Both the position numbers and the translations under genes were made by a program. Positions 1-8,514 of a stretch of DNA of 64,000 nucleotides are shown in pieces. This DNA comes from Beijerinckia mobilis. Its GTDB lineage: Bacteria > Pseudomonadota > Alphaproteobacteria > Rhizobiales > Beijerinckiaceae. The notes below the pieces were generated by a model. It had not been told where the DNA came from. It worked only from the letters and a program-made list of their open reading frames with translations, and did no database searches. Numbering within the stretch: the first letter of the stretch is position 1; every line of letters starts with the position of its first letter. The DNA is taken from contig NZ_JQJH01000009.1 of assembly GCF_000745425.1 (NCBI RefSeq), forward strand, positions 62,001 through 126,000, read 5' to 3'.

Positions 1-354
1 CTGAGGCGTCAGATGTGCGGAAAGGCCGAGGTTCTGGAAGAGTTCCTGAGCGTCGATGCTTGGAATTTTCGCGGCGGGCTGGCCGGAATAAAGCGCGAGA
101 ATGAGAGCGACAAGACCGCGCACAATATGGGCATCGCTATCGCCCTTGAGGTTGAGCACGGGGGCGCCCGTTTCGTCAGTACCGATCTTGGTTTCAAGCC
201 AGACCTGACTTGCGCAGCCCAGAACCTTGTTCTGGTCGTTGTGGGCAGCCTCGTCCAGGGGTTCCAGCGTGCGACCGAGTTCGATGAGGTAACGATAGCG
301 GTCGTCCCACTCGTCGAGGTAGTTAAAGTTTTCAATGATCTCGTCGAGGTTCAT
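1..354 (-). CDS. sufE: SufE family Fe-S cluster assembly sulfur acceptor (partial, runs off the left edge)
   Basis: SufE accepts persulfide sulfur from the cysteine desulfurase SufS and passes it to the SUF scaffold in the cytoplasm. Translating the minus strand from the ATG at 354 gives 118 residues with no stop before base 1, so the C-terminus is missing; the family is about 140 residues. The start MNLDEIIENF and the motif GCASQVW (Cys47, matching the catalytic cysteine of E. coli SufE in GCQSQVW) identify it. No suf operon partner is visible. The next gene upstream on the same strand is the DUF5330 gene about 400 bp away, so it probably has its own promoter. Family assignment is firm. Confidence 0.9.
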   Translation of the reverse strand, partial: MNLDEIIENFNYLDEWDDRYRYLIELGRTLEPLDEAAHNDQNKVLGCASQVWLETKIGTDETGAPVLNLKGDSDAHIVRGLVALILALYSGQPAAKIPSIDAQELFQNLGLSAHLTPQ

Positions 355-753
355 AATGATCCACAGGCCCGAAGTTGTTCTCACGCTCATCCTTAAGGGA
401 TCTGGCGAGAGTTGCCGCAGGGAAAGAAACCAAGATAATCCTTGGCAATCTATATAACCCAGGTCTCGACGCGCGAGAGGACTGGAAATGAGCAATTGTA
501 CTCGTTCTTCTCTGGCTTCTTATTGTTTTCCTTCTCCTTTGAGAAGAAAGAACATTGATCCGATCCTGCGATAGATCGGGTATTTCCGAATGGCTCCATA
601 AACTATGGAGCATTTCTGAAGTCATTTGAATCGCGGCGCCATGCGCTTTGCCTCATGAATGCTTCAGCCAATGTGCATGGTCTTGCACATGATTATAATA
701 ATCATGCAATCTCGCTGCCACAATAAGCGCATAGGAAGGTCCGCCGTGCGGCA
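355..753. other. Intergenic spacer with two inverted repeats
   Basis: No convincing gene is seen in these 400 bp; the reading frames here have atypical composition and no family motif. The spacer holds a perfect 8-bp hairpin (GCTCCATA, loop AAC, TATGGAGC) at 593-611 and an AT-rich palindrome at 688-706. The hairpin may end transcription of the upstream DUF5330 gene and the palindrome may be an operator for sufE. Both roles are inference. Confidence 0.5.
688..706. promoter_or_regulatory. AT-rich perfect palindrome upstream of sufE
   Basis: CATGATTAT and ATAATCATG form perfect 9-bp arms around a single central base. The loop is too short for a comfortable RNA hairpin, so a protein-binding site is more likely than a terminator. 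It lies 334 bp before the sufE start and 48 bp after the DUF5330 stop. No regulator family is recognised from the motif. Confidence 0.35.
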
Positions 754-1119
754 TCAATGCCGCTCTGCCTGTGCCCCTATTTCGAGCAGATGAGAGAGGC
801 TTGCCCCGGTCGAGGTGCAGGTCTCTCGATGATTCCGGCAAAATTCAATCAGGGCATCGGGCGATTCGGTGACAAGTGCGCGCACGGCCTTGTCCAGAAG
901 TCTTTTGTCGCCTGCCAACTCGTCGCGATTGCTCTGTTGAGAAGGGGAATGGGGTTGAACCGTTTCAGCGGCACCCTTTGTGACGTGTTCGGAAGGAGCG
1001 GTTCCACTCGTCTGCCGCCCGGGGTTCACCACGGAGCCCGAAATAAGCGTCTTGGGCGATGGGAAGATCGCCGAGAAGACGATTGTGAGCCAGAAAAGGA
1101 CGCGGATCAGAAACATCAT
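754..1119 (-). CDS. DUF5330 domain membrane-anchored protein
   Basis: This 121-residue protein begins MMFLIRVLFWLTIVF, one hydrophobic N-terminal segment (residues 2-18) that acts as an uncleaved anchor or signal. A low-complexity Ser/Pro/Thr-rich stretch follows (about 30-65). The C-terminal part contains ESPDALIEFCRNHRETC with two cysteines. This layout is that of the DUF5330 family, known from Hyphomicrobiales and without an assigned function. A second ATG three bases later is an equally good start. It lies upstream of sufE on the same strand and diverges from the histidine kinase gene. Recognition rests on the N-terminal and Cys-region pattern. Confidence 0.75.
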   Translation of the reverse strand: MMFLIRVLFWLTIVFSAIFPSPKTLISGSVVNPGRQTSGTAPSEHVTKGAAETVQPHSPSQQSNRDELAGDKRLLDKAVRALVTESPDALIEFCRNHRETCTSTGASLSHLLEIGAQAERH

Positions 1120-1506
1120 GCGTTATCTTCGCATGAGCCTCTTTCGGAATCGTTGCGCAATCTGATCGTCGTTGATCCTGTCAGCTGTTGCCGATGAGGC
1201 ATATTCCGAATCTCATGACTTCCAACCTCTTGGGATCAGTGAGGTCCAGTGGGAAGCTGTTCCGCAGTCACAAGGCCAAGTCTCGATTATAGATTCACGA
1301 AGACCCATTTTTCAGCACGAACTTTTAACCTTAGCATCGTTTTGCTGTGGTTCAGGAAACGAGTTCTTTCATCAAAGGATTCAATTTAGCGCACCTTTAA
1401 GATCAATCTGCGACGACTCGTGAGGCCGGCCCTGATCCCTTCCCGAAGAGATGCCGGAACGGAGTATGATGCGTTGATTGTCCTGCGCAATCCTGAGATC
1501 CTTTTC
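1120..1506. promoter_or_regulatory. Divergent promoter region between the DUF5330 gene and the histidine kinase
   Basis: About 390 bp separate the two divergent starts. A TTTTAACCTTAG stretch near 1324-1335 resembles half of an alphaproteobacterial TTAA-type (CtrA-like) site but has no properly spaced second half. No further structure was found. Confidence 0.3.
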
Positions 1507-3336
1507 ATGCGATTTTTGGGCGGTTTTCTGTCGCCCTGGCTCGTATGCCGGGAGCGATCCTTCATGTTGCGGCAAGGTCTGCAATGTCTCGCCGTCATCG
1601 GCGCGACGCCTTTCGTCCTGCCGTCGCATGCTGTCTTCGATTGGGCGGAAGCGCTGGTTCTAGCCGCTCTGCTGCTGCCTTTGAGTGCACTTGTGTTCGT
1701 CGCCTTGACGGAAGTGCTCATTGGCGCGCAGACCATCGTCACACTGGGTCTCTGTCTCACATCGATTGCGTTGGCGTTGGCGGGCGCTGGTATCGGGCCG
1801 GTGGGCGCTGCGCTTTTCATTGCCGCGATCGAGGCTTTTTTGACGCTCAATCCGATCGTGATCGGCATTTGCGGTCTGTCGCTCTTCAGTGTGCTCACAG
1901 CGATGGTTCTGGTTCCTCTGCCTGTTTATGCAAGGGTAAGCGGAATTGGCGACGCAGACATTCTCTGGCTTGGCGGAAGTCTTCTTTATGCTTCAATCCT
2001 GATGCTGCACGGCGCCCTCTTGCGCAAGCGCGATGAGCGGCGTCATCTCTGTCGTGCCACACCCAATATGGCCGAAATTCTCGACAATCTGGTCGATCTA
2101 GCGGTTGTTCATGATCGTATGGGATGCGCTCGGGCCTTGAACCGGATTGGAGAACGTCTGCTCGGTATCGATGCCACTCAATTGCAAGGCCGTGGCTTTT
2201 TCGATCATGTTCATGTGCTTGACCGGCCACTGTTCCTTCAGGCACTCGCCAACGTCGATGAATCCGCTGAACCATGCCGCGCCATGGTCAGATTACGTGG
2301 TGTCGGTGAAACTCCCCCGGTTCAGGAACCATTTTTTCGATGGTTTGATGTTTCGATGAGCCAGATGCCGCCATCAGCTTTCGATGCAGAATCGCGTATG
2401 AGCGGGGCGACCTCAATTCTCGCCATTTATCACGACATAACGGAGCTGAAACAACAGGAAGAGCGATTGGTGCGGGAGAGCGCCGAGGCGCTGGCGGCGC
2501 ATCAGGCGAAGGATCGTTTCCTCGCCAATATGAGCCATGAGCTGCGGACGCCGTTGAACGCCATCATCGGCTTTGCCGAGATGCTCAGCCATCCGAATCT
2601 CTGCCCCAGCGATCCCTTGAAGCAGCGTGAATATGCGACGATCATCCACGAGTCGGGCGAGCATCTTCTGCATGTCGTGAATTCCATTCTCGACATGTCG
2701 AAAATCCATTCCGGCACATTCATTCTGGAACCACAACCGCTGCTGATTGCTCCCTTGATCGAAGCCTGCTGCGACATGCTTCGCCCGAGCGCCGAAGCAA
2801 AGCAAATTCATTTCGAGCAGATCCTCGACGATACGCAGACGGAAATTCTGGCTGACAGACAGGCCTGCAAACAGATTCTCCTCAATTTGCTTTCCAATGC
2901 CGTCAAATTCACGCCACCTTCCGGCAGCGTCTCAGTCGCCATGATGGTGGACGAGCAATTTCTGTGGATCAATGTCCGTGATACCGGGATCGGTATAGAG
3001 GCAAGTGATATTTCCCGGCTTGGCGAACCTTTCTTTCAGGCCGGCGATAATCCTCGGCGCCAGGCTGAAGGTACCGGTCTCGGGCTTTCGATCGTGCAGG
3101 GACTTGTGGATCTGCACGGAGGGAAACTCGTGATTGAAAGTGAGCTCGCGAAAGGGACCAGCATGAATGTGTATCTGCCGCGCGAGGGTTGTCCTGATGA
3201 CGCAATCATCACCGCGATAGAGGATACAGACGGCAGGGCAGGACGGAAGGATCAATGTCTCGACACCTCCGGACGGCGTCATGCAGCGGCAGAGATATCG
3301 ATGCTCAAGGATGCAAAGGTGAGAAAAATTGCGTGA
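1507..3336 (+). CDS. Membrane sensor histidine kinase, DivJ/PleC-like group
   Basis: This is a 609-residue two-component sensor kinase that autophosphorylates a histidine and passes the phosphate to a response regulator. The first ~190 residues hold several hydrophobic helices. A PAS-like linker ending in AIYHDITELKQQEERL follows. The HisKA dimerisation box is MSHELRTPLNAIIGF (His344), and the ATPase domain has NLLSNAVKF near 459, DTGIGIE near 492 and GTGLGLS near 522. No receiver domain is present, so it is not hybrid. The H-box resembles the DivJ/PleC/CbrA cell-cycle kinases of alphaproteobacteria, but the cognate regulator is not nearby. I chose the ATG at 1507; an in-frame GTG at 1420 would add 29 non-hydrophobic residues. 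Confidence 0.88.
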   Translation: MRFLGGFLSPWLVCRERSFMLRQGLQCLAVIGATPFVLPSHAVFDWAEALVLAALLLPLSALVFVALTEVLIGAQTIVTLGLCLTSIALALAGAGIGPVGAALFIAAIEAFLTLNPIVIGICGLSLFSVLTAMVLVPLPVYARVSGIGDADILWLGGSLLYASILMLHGALLRKRDERRHLCRATPNMAEILDNLVDLAVVHDRMGCARALNRIGERLLGIDATQLQGRGFFDHVHVLDRPLFLQALANVDESAEPCRAMVRLRGVGETPPVQEPFFRWFDVSMSQMPPSAFDAESRMSGATSILAIYHDITELKQQEERLVRESAEALAAHQAKDRFLANMSHELRTPLNAIIGFAEMLSHPNLCPSDPLKQREYATIIHESGEHLLHVVNSILDMSKIHSGTFILEPQPLLIAPLIEACCDMLRPSAEAKQIHFEQILDDTQTEILADRQACKQILLNLLSNAVKFTPPSGSVSVAMMVDEQFLWINVRDTGIGIEASDISRLGEPFFQAGDNPRRQAEGTGLGLSIVQGLVDLHGGKLVIESELAKGTSMNVYLPREGCPDDAIITAIEDTDGRAGRKDQCLDTSGRRHAAAEISMLKDAKVRKIA

Positions 3337-3367
3337 AGCCCTCGCAGCCACCGACTATGATTTCGTG

Positions 3368-4219
3368 ATGGCCGAACCAAAAAAAAAGAAATCCGCCAAT
3401 AAAAATACTGGCGCGCGAAAATCCGCGAGCCGGACCAAAAAAGCGCCAGCAGGCAGCCGTGTGAAACGCTATGCCGGTATTATTGCCGGCACACTTTCCG
3501 TTGCTGCAATCGGCGGTATCCTCATCAACGCTCTTGTTCTGCAGAAGAGCCGTCATCCGGCACCGCTATTTAGCCACAATACCACGGCTTCGAAGCGGAC
3601 GGCACCGGAAACCCATTCCGTAACCGTTCCACCGCCTCCTGCCAGCGTGGCGCCGCAGCAGCAGGTGCCAGTGCCCCCGCCGGCGGAACGGGCTATCCTT
3701 GAAAAACTTGCGACTGGAGAGACGAATTCCGTTGCGGCGCCGGCGCCGACACCGGTCGTAGCGGAACCGCGCAAATCCAAAGACGAGATTGCACAATTCC
3801 TGCTCGGCAAACCGCATGAAATCAGAAAAGCCGACACGCCGGTTGCGCCGAAGGCTGACACCCATGCGGTGCACCAAAACGCGCATATCCAGACAGTGGC
3901 GAAATCGGAATCCGTCAAAAGCATTCATAATGACGGGACTCCCACCACGAAACATGACGCCAGCAAACACGCTAACGACAAGCAGACCGCAACCAAGCAG
4001 GAAGTAGGGAAGGCCGCCAAGCCCAGCAAGGCTGTTTATGCTGCCCAGAAAGCGCTGGTGAAGCTTGGTTTTGTCCTCAAGCCGGATGGCATAGCCGACA
4101 CAAATACACATCATGCGATCGCCCAGTTCGAGCGCGATCGCAAACTTCCAGTCCATGGCGTCGTCAGTCCCCAACTTCTGCACGCTCTGGAAGCGGAGAC
4201 GGGAGTAAAGGTGCAGTGA
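3368..4219 (+). CDS. Single-pass membrane protein with C-terminal peptidoglycan-binding domain
   Basis: This 283-residue protein starts with a Lys-rich cytoplasmic tail (1-34) and one membrane helix (about 35-58). A long Ala/Pro/Thr/His-rich periplasmic linker follows (60-215). The last 65 residues form a PG_binding_1-type module (AAQKALVKLGF, PDGIADTNTHHAIAQFE). It likely tethers the inner membrane to the cell wall; no enzyme domain is present. The ATG at 3368 is preferred to the TTG at 3329 because MAEPKKKK opens a clean type-II membrane topology. It starts 31 bp after the kinase stop, so the two are probably cotranscribed and this protein may serve the same envelope or cell-cycle pathway (inference). 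Confidence 0.8.
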   Translation: MAEPKKKKSANKNTGARKSASRTKKAPAGSRVKRYAGIIAGTLSVAAIGGILINALVLQKSRHPAPLFSHNTTASKRTAPETHSVTVPPPPASVAPQQQVPVPPPAERAILEKLATGETNSVAAPAPTPVVAEPRKSKDEIAQFLLGKPHEIRKADTPVAPKADTHAVHQNAHIQTVAKSESVKSIHNDGTPTTKHDASKHANDKQTATKQEVGKAAKPSKAVYAAQKALVKLGFVLKPDGIADTNTHHAIAQFERDRKLPVHGVVSPQLLHALEAETGVKVQ

Positions 4220-4228
4220 TATTCATTT

Positions 4229-4256
4229 CAGGAATTCGGCAGTAGCCGATTTCCTG
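4229..4256 (+). terminator. Hairpin terminator after the peptidoglycan-binding gene
   Basis: A 12-bp stem with one mismatch (CAGGAATTCGGC, loop AGTA, GCCGATTTCCTG) begins 10 bp after the stop codon. There is no clear T-run, so termination efficiency is uncertain. Confidence 0.6.
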
Positions 4257-4956
4257 AGAACACCATTCCTTCATGCCTATTCTGTTGAGAAAATCAGCCT
4301 GGATTTGGATGGAATACCAATACAGGAGGGAAGGCATGTCTGCCTCCTGTCTGGCTTAATCGAATCGAAAGCGGGGGAATTGCAGGCCAGGATGGCGCAT
4401 TGTCCTTCATCGTGTCTCGGCTGATCGGGTGCATATTGCGTTTGCGACCGGACAGAACCGAGAGAGGCATTTGGTACATTCCCGAATGTTAAGATTCCGG
4501 CGCCGATTGCCGTAACGATTTCTTTCCTTACTATTTGTCTTGGGCGGGAGGTTTTGTGAGCGATTTTTCGCTTCCCGCTCATATTTCTCTAAGAGGAGCA
4601 GATGCAAACTATGGCATCTGTTCTCGACGCGCTGACCACGAAGGCATTCTTCAAACATAGGTCCTGATTCTGTTCGGAGGCAATATTCCGGGCAATGCTC
4701 CGTCATCTCCATCGTAAGCAATTGACACAGATAACGCGTCCGATGGTTTGGAGCGAAGGTGAGAATGCGCGGTCACCTTGTATCAGGGATGGAATCGTTT
4801 CCATCAATATTCGTTTCTTGAATGCTTCAAGCGAAGGCGGTTTCGGATCTTTCCGAGACGTATTCCTAAAATTTCTCGTAAATGACAACGGTCCAGGAGC
4901 GTGATGATGATCACACTCCCGGCCCGATAATCTATTTTTACATTGGATCAGCACAG
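4257..4956. other. Long gene-free spacer
   Basis: About 700 bp hold only short frames without RBS or recognisable motifs. Composition is lower in GC than the flanking backbone genes. The promoter of the glycoside-hydrolase-like gene must lie here or in the hairpin leader. No repeat of the dispersed family and no mobile-element end was seen. Confidence 0.5.
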
Positions 4957-4978
4957 GCCACCTTCTGGTGGCTTTTTT
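4957..4978 (+). terminator. Intrinsic-terminator-like hairpin in the leader of the next gene
   Basis: GCCACC, loop TTCT, GGTGGC is followed directly by a six-T run, the textbook form of a Rho-independent terminator. A ribosome-binding site (TTGGAG) and the ATG at 4992 lie 13-14 bp beyond it. It could stop readthrough into the gene, act as an attenuator, or shield the 5' end of the gene's mRNA. Confidence 0.75.
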
Positions 4979-4991
4979 ATTGGAGACAACC

Positions 4992-6959
4992 ATGTCTACA
5001 GTAACCGTCGCTACTGATGCAACTGGCAACATTGGAGCTACAAGCTACACTAAACCGCCATTTTATAGTAATTTCGCTATTGTAGGGTGGGGATCAACTC
5101 AAGGTCTGACACCTGGTACGCTGTTCTTCGAGAGCAGTTCGATCTCCGGTTTCAAGAACAGCTCTTGGATGGCTGCGGCACAACAGGCATCGAGTGATGC
5201 TTTATCGAAAGGATTGATACCCTATTGCGGCGCTCAGCGGTGGGAGGATAGTGTCATCGCTTCTCTCCCGGCGGGGGCCGTTATCTCGGATGAGTCAAAC
5301 TATCCCAATATAGCGAGCGATCGGGCGGCTGGAACCCCTGTCGCATCGACAATGGATACGGATCCAGCCTATGTTGCCTGGGCGAAATGGATCATTGCCA
5401 ACGCCGACAAATATTGCATGAAAATGTATGATGGCGGTACTTACCCGCAAAGCGGACGGACAGACGGTTATTCCGCCTTCCATATTTCAATGGCGATGCC
5501 GTTGGATGCGGCCGACGTTCCAAGTGATCTGGTTTTGACGCGTACGAATGACACAACCGTCTACTATGGCGACGTCTTTGCCTATTGGTACGGCAAGGCT
5601 GCAGCATTGTCTGGAGCGACAGGAGTCGCGCTATCCGATTTCACGGACGGTAATCCCTACACGGCAGACTGGGCTGATTTTAACCCACGCATCATCGCCC
5701 GCTTTGCCACTCTCTATGGCTACACGATTTCGGGTAGCACCATCGCCGATCAAGCTACCTGGATCCTGCAGCACGCAGGGAGCAACTGGGTTGACTTCCA
5801 TTGCACCATGTACAGCTATTTCTTCAACGCCCTTGCTGCGGAAATCGGACGTAATACGGGCCTGTCTGCCTTGGTTATCGATCAATGTGGGTCCTGGGCC
5901 CAAAATCGCCGCTTGAATGGTGTCGATGGCCGCAAGATCGTGCGCACGATGAATTCCAAATATTATTTCGCCGGATGGGATTGCAAGACCATTCAATCCG
6001 ATCGGCTGGGCCTCAAGGCTGGCCAGCATCCCATCCGGGCATTGGCCGGTCCGATCATCGCAGCGGCACGTGAACCCTACACGCGGAACGGCTCGAATAT
6101 CGAGGCCCTGGACAACACGCTGACGCAGGGGATCAAGGGTAACTACCCCACCATGAGCGATTCAGACGTGTCCGAATTCGCGACGAAGATCGTTAAGCAG
6201 ATTTGGGTATCCCATCTGTGGGCGCATATTTGCGGTTACTATCGGGACTTCCGCCGTGCAATTTGCGTTGTTAGTCGCGATTATTGGGATGCGGGCGACA
6301 TCAGCGCGATTACAAATCTGCAGACGCTTGTTCAGGATATTTGTCCAGCCAAACCTTTCGGTCCGGCGCTTTATTATTCCGTAACTGCCGAACGTTCGCT
6401 CGAGAATACGACGCTTAAAAATGGTCCCTACGAGGTCCAATATCTGCTCGACACCGATGATTTTCAGACAATCATGAACAGCGGCAAAGCGCCCATCGGC
6501 TATTTCATATCCGATGCGGCTTTGTCCAAAGGCAATCTTCGCAATGGCGACGCCGCTGCGCCGAGTGCCTTTTTGATCGCGACCCATTCCGATCTTATCC
6601 CGTCCAGTGAACTTTCGGCGCTTCAAGCGATCGCTCCTGTTGTGACTTCCGTTGATGCTCTCGATGCCTTGACGGGGCAGCCGCTGAAATTCACTGGCGG
6701 TGTCTGCGGCTTTGGCTTCATCGCGGCTGATGGCCGTTTGATCATCGTCGCGCGGCACCCGAGCGCGGCGCAAAATGCCACATCGATAACAGGCACGATC
6801 GTCCTGAACGGGCTTGTAAACGGATCTTATACAGCAACGGAATTGTTTACGAATAGCACTGTGTCGGTGACAGTTTCTGGCGGCACCACCACGATCTCGA
6901 TTACACTGTCACGCTGGGATACGCTGGTCTATGCGCTGCCTGCGGCGGCTCATAGCTGA
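4992..6959 (+). CDS. Putative glycoside-hydrolase-like (GH42-like TIM barrel) protein of unknown substrate
   Basis: This 655-residue protein has no signal peptide. Residues ~30-430 look like a (beta/alpha)8 barrel: AVISDESNY near 97, GVALSDFTDGNPYTADW near 215, then RFATLYGYTISGSTIADQ, which resembles the 'rYG-ti-LN-aW' stretch of GH42-type enzymes, followed by NWVDFHCTMYSYFFNALAAE. Residues ~455-580 resemble a Rossmann-like trimerisation domain (FGPALYYSVTAER; GYFISDAAL). The last ~80 residues form a beta-sandwich tail ending SRWDTLVYALP. That three-part order is the layout of GH42 beta-galactosidases, but catalytic glutamates could not be assigned, so activity is unproven. The ATG at 4992 has RBS TTGGAG; an in-frame ATG at 4968 would start inside the hairpin. 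It stands alone between hairpins. An alternative is a phage-type surface protein. Confidence 0.6.
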   Translation: MSTVTVATDATGNIGATSYTKPPFYSNFAIVGWGSTQGLTPGTLFFESSSISGFKNSSWMAAAQQASSDALSKGLIPYCGAQRWEDSVIASLPAGAVISDESNYPNIASDRAAGTPVASTMDTDPAYVAWAKWIIANADKYCMKMYDGGTYPQSGRTDGYSAFHISMAMPLDAADVPSDLVLTRTNDTTVYYGDVFAYWYGKAAALSGATGVALSDFTDGNPYTADWADFNPRIIARFATLYGYTISGSTIADQATWILQHAGSNWVDFHCTMYSYFFNALAAEIGRNTGLSALVIDQCGSWAQNRRLNGVDGRKIVRTMNSKYYFAGWDCKTIQSDRLGLKAGQHPIRALAGPIIAAAREPYTRNGSNIEALDNTLTQGIKGNYPTMSDSDVSEFATKIVKQIWVSHLWAHICGYYRDFRRAICVVSRDYWDAGDISAITNLQTLVQDICPAKPFGPALYYSVTAERSLENTTLKNGPYEVQYLLDTDDFQTIMNSGKAPIGYFISDAALSKGNLRNGDAAAPSAFLIATHSDLIPSSELSALQAIAPVVTSVDALDALTGQPLKFTGGVCGFGFIAADGRLIIVARHPSAAQNATSITGTIVLNGLVNGSYTATELFTNSTVSVTVSGGTTTISITLSRWDTLVYALPAAAHS

Positions 6960-6970
6960 GCGATTGAACT

Positions 6971-7070
6971 AGCATGTTCCGGAATTATCCGGAACGCTTC
7001 GGTAGAAAAATTAGAGTATTTTCAGATTGATGAAATCACTACGCGATAGAACTTTATCGGAAAATGCTCT
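6971..7070. repeat. Dispersed two-hairpin element, copy 1 (degenerate)
   Basis: It starts 11 bp after the preceding stop codon. Module B is a perfect 8-bp stem (GTTCCGGA, ATTA, TCCGGAAC) at 6976-6995. Module A is bounded by TTAGAGTATTTTC (7011-7023) and GAAAATGCTCT (7060-7070). The inner GAATCGC stem of other copies has decayed here. It is related to the copies at 26320, 29177, 29280 and 49291. Confidence 0.7.
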
Positions 7071-7125
7071 GGACATTTCTATTCAACTGAAGATTCCCGA
7101 GAGTATACTCGGATATACAGACATT

Positions 7126-7160
7126 GCCAGCTCTTGAGAGACTGTCTATCAAGAGCTGGC
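7126..7160 (+). terminator. Strong hairpin terminator
   Basis: A perfect 12-bp stem (GCCAGCTCTTGA / TCAAGAGCTGGC) with an 11-nt loop is followed by GCCTTCTTTT. It faces the plus strand and would end transcription from the glycoside-hydrolase-like gene, about 170 bp after its stop. On the minus strand there is no T-run. Confidence 0.8.
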
Positions 7161-7296
7161 GCCTTCTTTTGCAAGATCAGGCCAGCAGAACTTCAGGTGA
7201 GAGTGCATGGGAATGGTTACGAAACATTCCGATCGGAAAGCATGACCAGTTTCGCGTATTCTGTACCCAAAGCGATTTATCGAGAAATTTCCGCAT

Positions 7297-7659
7297 TCAT
7301 TCACGAAACTCGATACCGGGCAGCACACGTAAAATTGCCCGGTCCAAACGCCAGATCGGATGCGCCTTGAGCTCATCCGGCATGGCGCAGCAATCGACCG
7401 TCAGATCAATGAGCCGCTCGGCGGCATCAGGCAATTCATCTTGTAATTCCTCATAGCTTTCAATGGCATAGGATTTCAGATTGCTTGAGTCTTCCATGCC
7501 TTGCTTGTTGTAGGAGGAGACGCCACGGATCACGAAACGAATGAAGTGGATGAGGATCGTGATGAGTTCATCATCATTATCGGGCGACGCCAGAAAAAAC
7601 GGCCCGTCGAGAGGTCCCGCTTTCTCGCCAGGCGTCGGAAGGATTTTGACCACAGCCAT
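7297..7659 (-). CDS. Hypothetical 120-residue protein
   Basis: I do not recognise the family. The protein is soluble and acidic, with a central stretch ITILIHFIRFVIRGVSSY that could be an amphipathic or weakly hydrophobic helix. The C-terminal half is rich in Glu/Leu (YEELQDELPDAAERLIDL) and has a Cys-Cys pair (VDCCAMPDE). Codon usage resembles real genes of the window and a purine-rich AGAGA lies upstream of the ATG. It follows the ferredoxin-like gene on the same strand after 186 bp. No operon role can be assigned. Confidence 0.55.
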   Translation of the reverse strand: MAVVKILPTPGEKAGPLDGPFFLASPDNDDELITILIHFIRFVIRGVSSYNKQGMEDSSNLKSYAIESYEELQDELPDAAERLIDLTVDCCAMPDELKAHPIWRLDRAILRVLPGIEFRE

Positions 7660-7845
7660 TGATTGAAATCTCTGCGCGAAAATTGGTACAACATATCATT
7701 GCGTTGATTGTTTTTACCGTTCTTGGGAGCGGGGAGCGCCTCTATTGTGAGGTTTGGAGCATGATCGCCGGAGCCATCAGAAACGGATTCTCGCTTCGCG
7801 GTGATGGGGGGCAGGCTCCGTGCAATATTGTTTACGAAGAGAGAG

Positions 7846-8256
7846 TCAATCGCCGTCATCCGGGAGGATCAGTTCGCTGACTGGCCGATGACCGAGCAGG
7901 TGTTCCCGCAGAATACGAAGCAGATGAGCGGGAGAAAGATGATGATAATAAACCTCATCAGGATGAACGAAGGCGAGAGGTTCGCCCGTACATTTACCGA
8001 GACAGGCACGGCGCATGCAGGAGGCCGTGCCGATCATCTGTTCATCGATTTGTTCCGATTGCATTGCCTGTCGCAATTCCTCGACAAAGGCTTCTGCTTC
8101 ACCGGATTTGTTGCAGCATGGGCCAACGCAGATGATCAACCGTCGTGCTTCCGCCGGGCGGCCGAATATATCCTTCAGTGCCATAGGTTCGGTCGATCCG
8201 CGCCTGTTGTCATTGAGGACTTCTGGAAGAAGGGCCGTCTCGGCTGAGACCGTCAC
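7846..8256 (-). CDS. (2Fe-2S) ferredoxin domain-containing protein, thioredoxin-like fold
   Basis: This 136-residue protein carries the pattern of thioredoxin-like [2Fe-2S] ferredoxins: ICVGPCCNKSG in the first half, then SCMRRACLGKC and PLAFVHPDEVYYHHLSPAHL. The cysteines in CVGPCC and CLGKC supply the likely cluster ligands. Such proteins are small electron carriers or metal-handling partners in the cytoplasm. The start is a GTG at 8256; an internal ATG at 8184 (MALKDIFGRP) is a plausible alternative, since the conserved fold begins just after it. The gene diverges from rlpA across a 422-bp spacer with strong palindromes. The redox partner is unknown. Confidence 0.8.
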   Translation of the reverse strand: MTVSAETALLPEVLNDNRRGSTEPMALKDIFGRPAEARRLIICVGPCCNKSGEAEAFVEELRQAMQSEQIDEQMIGTASCMRRACLGKCTGEPLAFVHPDEVYYHHLSPAHLLRILREHLLGHRPVSELILPDDGD

Positions 8257-8345
8257 TGATCATTGGCGGATCCGATGTGACGATATTGGACCGATTACGA
8301 TCCTGATGCACGCAGCCGATATGACCCTCAATCGGAATGTCCATC

Positions 8346-8365
8346 AATATATTCATGAATATATT
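8346..8365. promoter_or_regulatory. Perfect 20-bp AT-rich palindrome
   Basis: AATATATTCATGAATATATT is identical to its reverse complement. It lies 90 bp upstream of the ferredoxin-like start and 313 bp upstream of rlpA. A dimeric regulator site is the most likely reading. It does not match the Irr, Fur or LexA consensus motifs I know. Confidence 0.45.
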
Positions 8366-8514
8366 ATTGTGCAAAAGCAACGGTCATATAAGCAAGATTT
8401 GCGCCCTATTTCCCGTCCATGAAGTCTGGACGGTTTAAAAACCCTCGAATTAACCAAGAATTCGAAACCCTGTGGCAAATTTCCATCTCTGGACAATTTG
8501 GACTTCAACGTTGC

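Noticed and set aside
1320-1340. CtrA-like TTAACC element before the histidine kinase
   Set aside because: Only a half site; the second TTAA at the right spacing is absent.
4968-4991. Earlier ATG for the glycoside-hydrolase-like gene
   Set aside because: It would start within the hairpin, and the later ATG at 4992 has a proper RBS.
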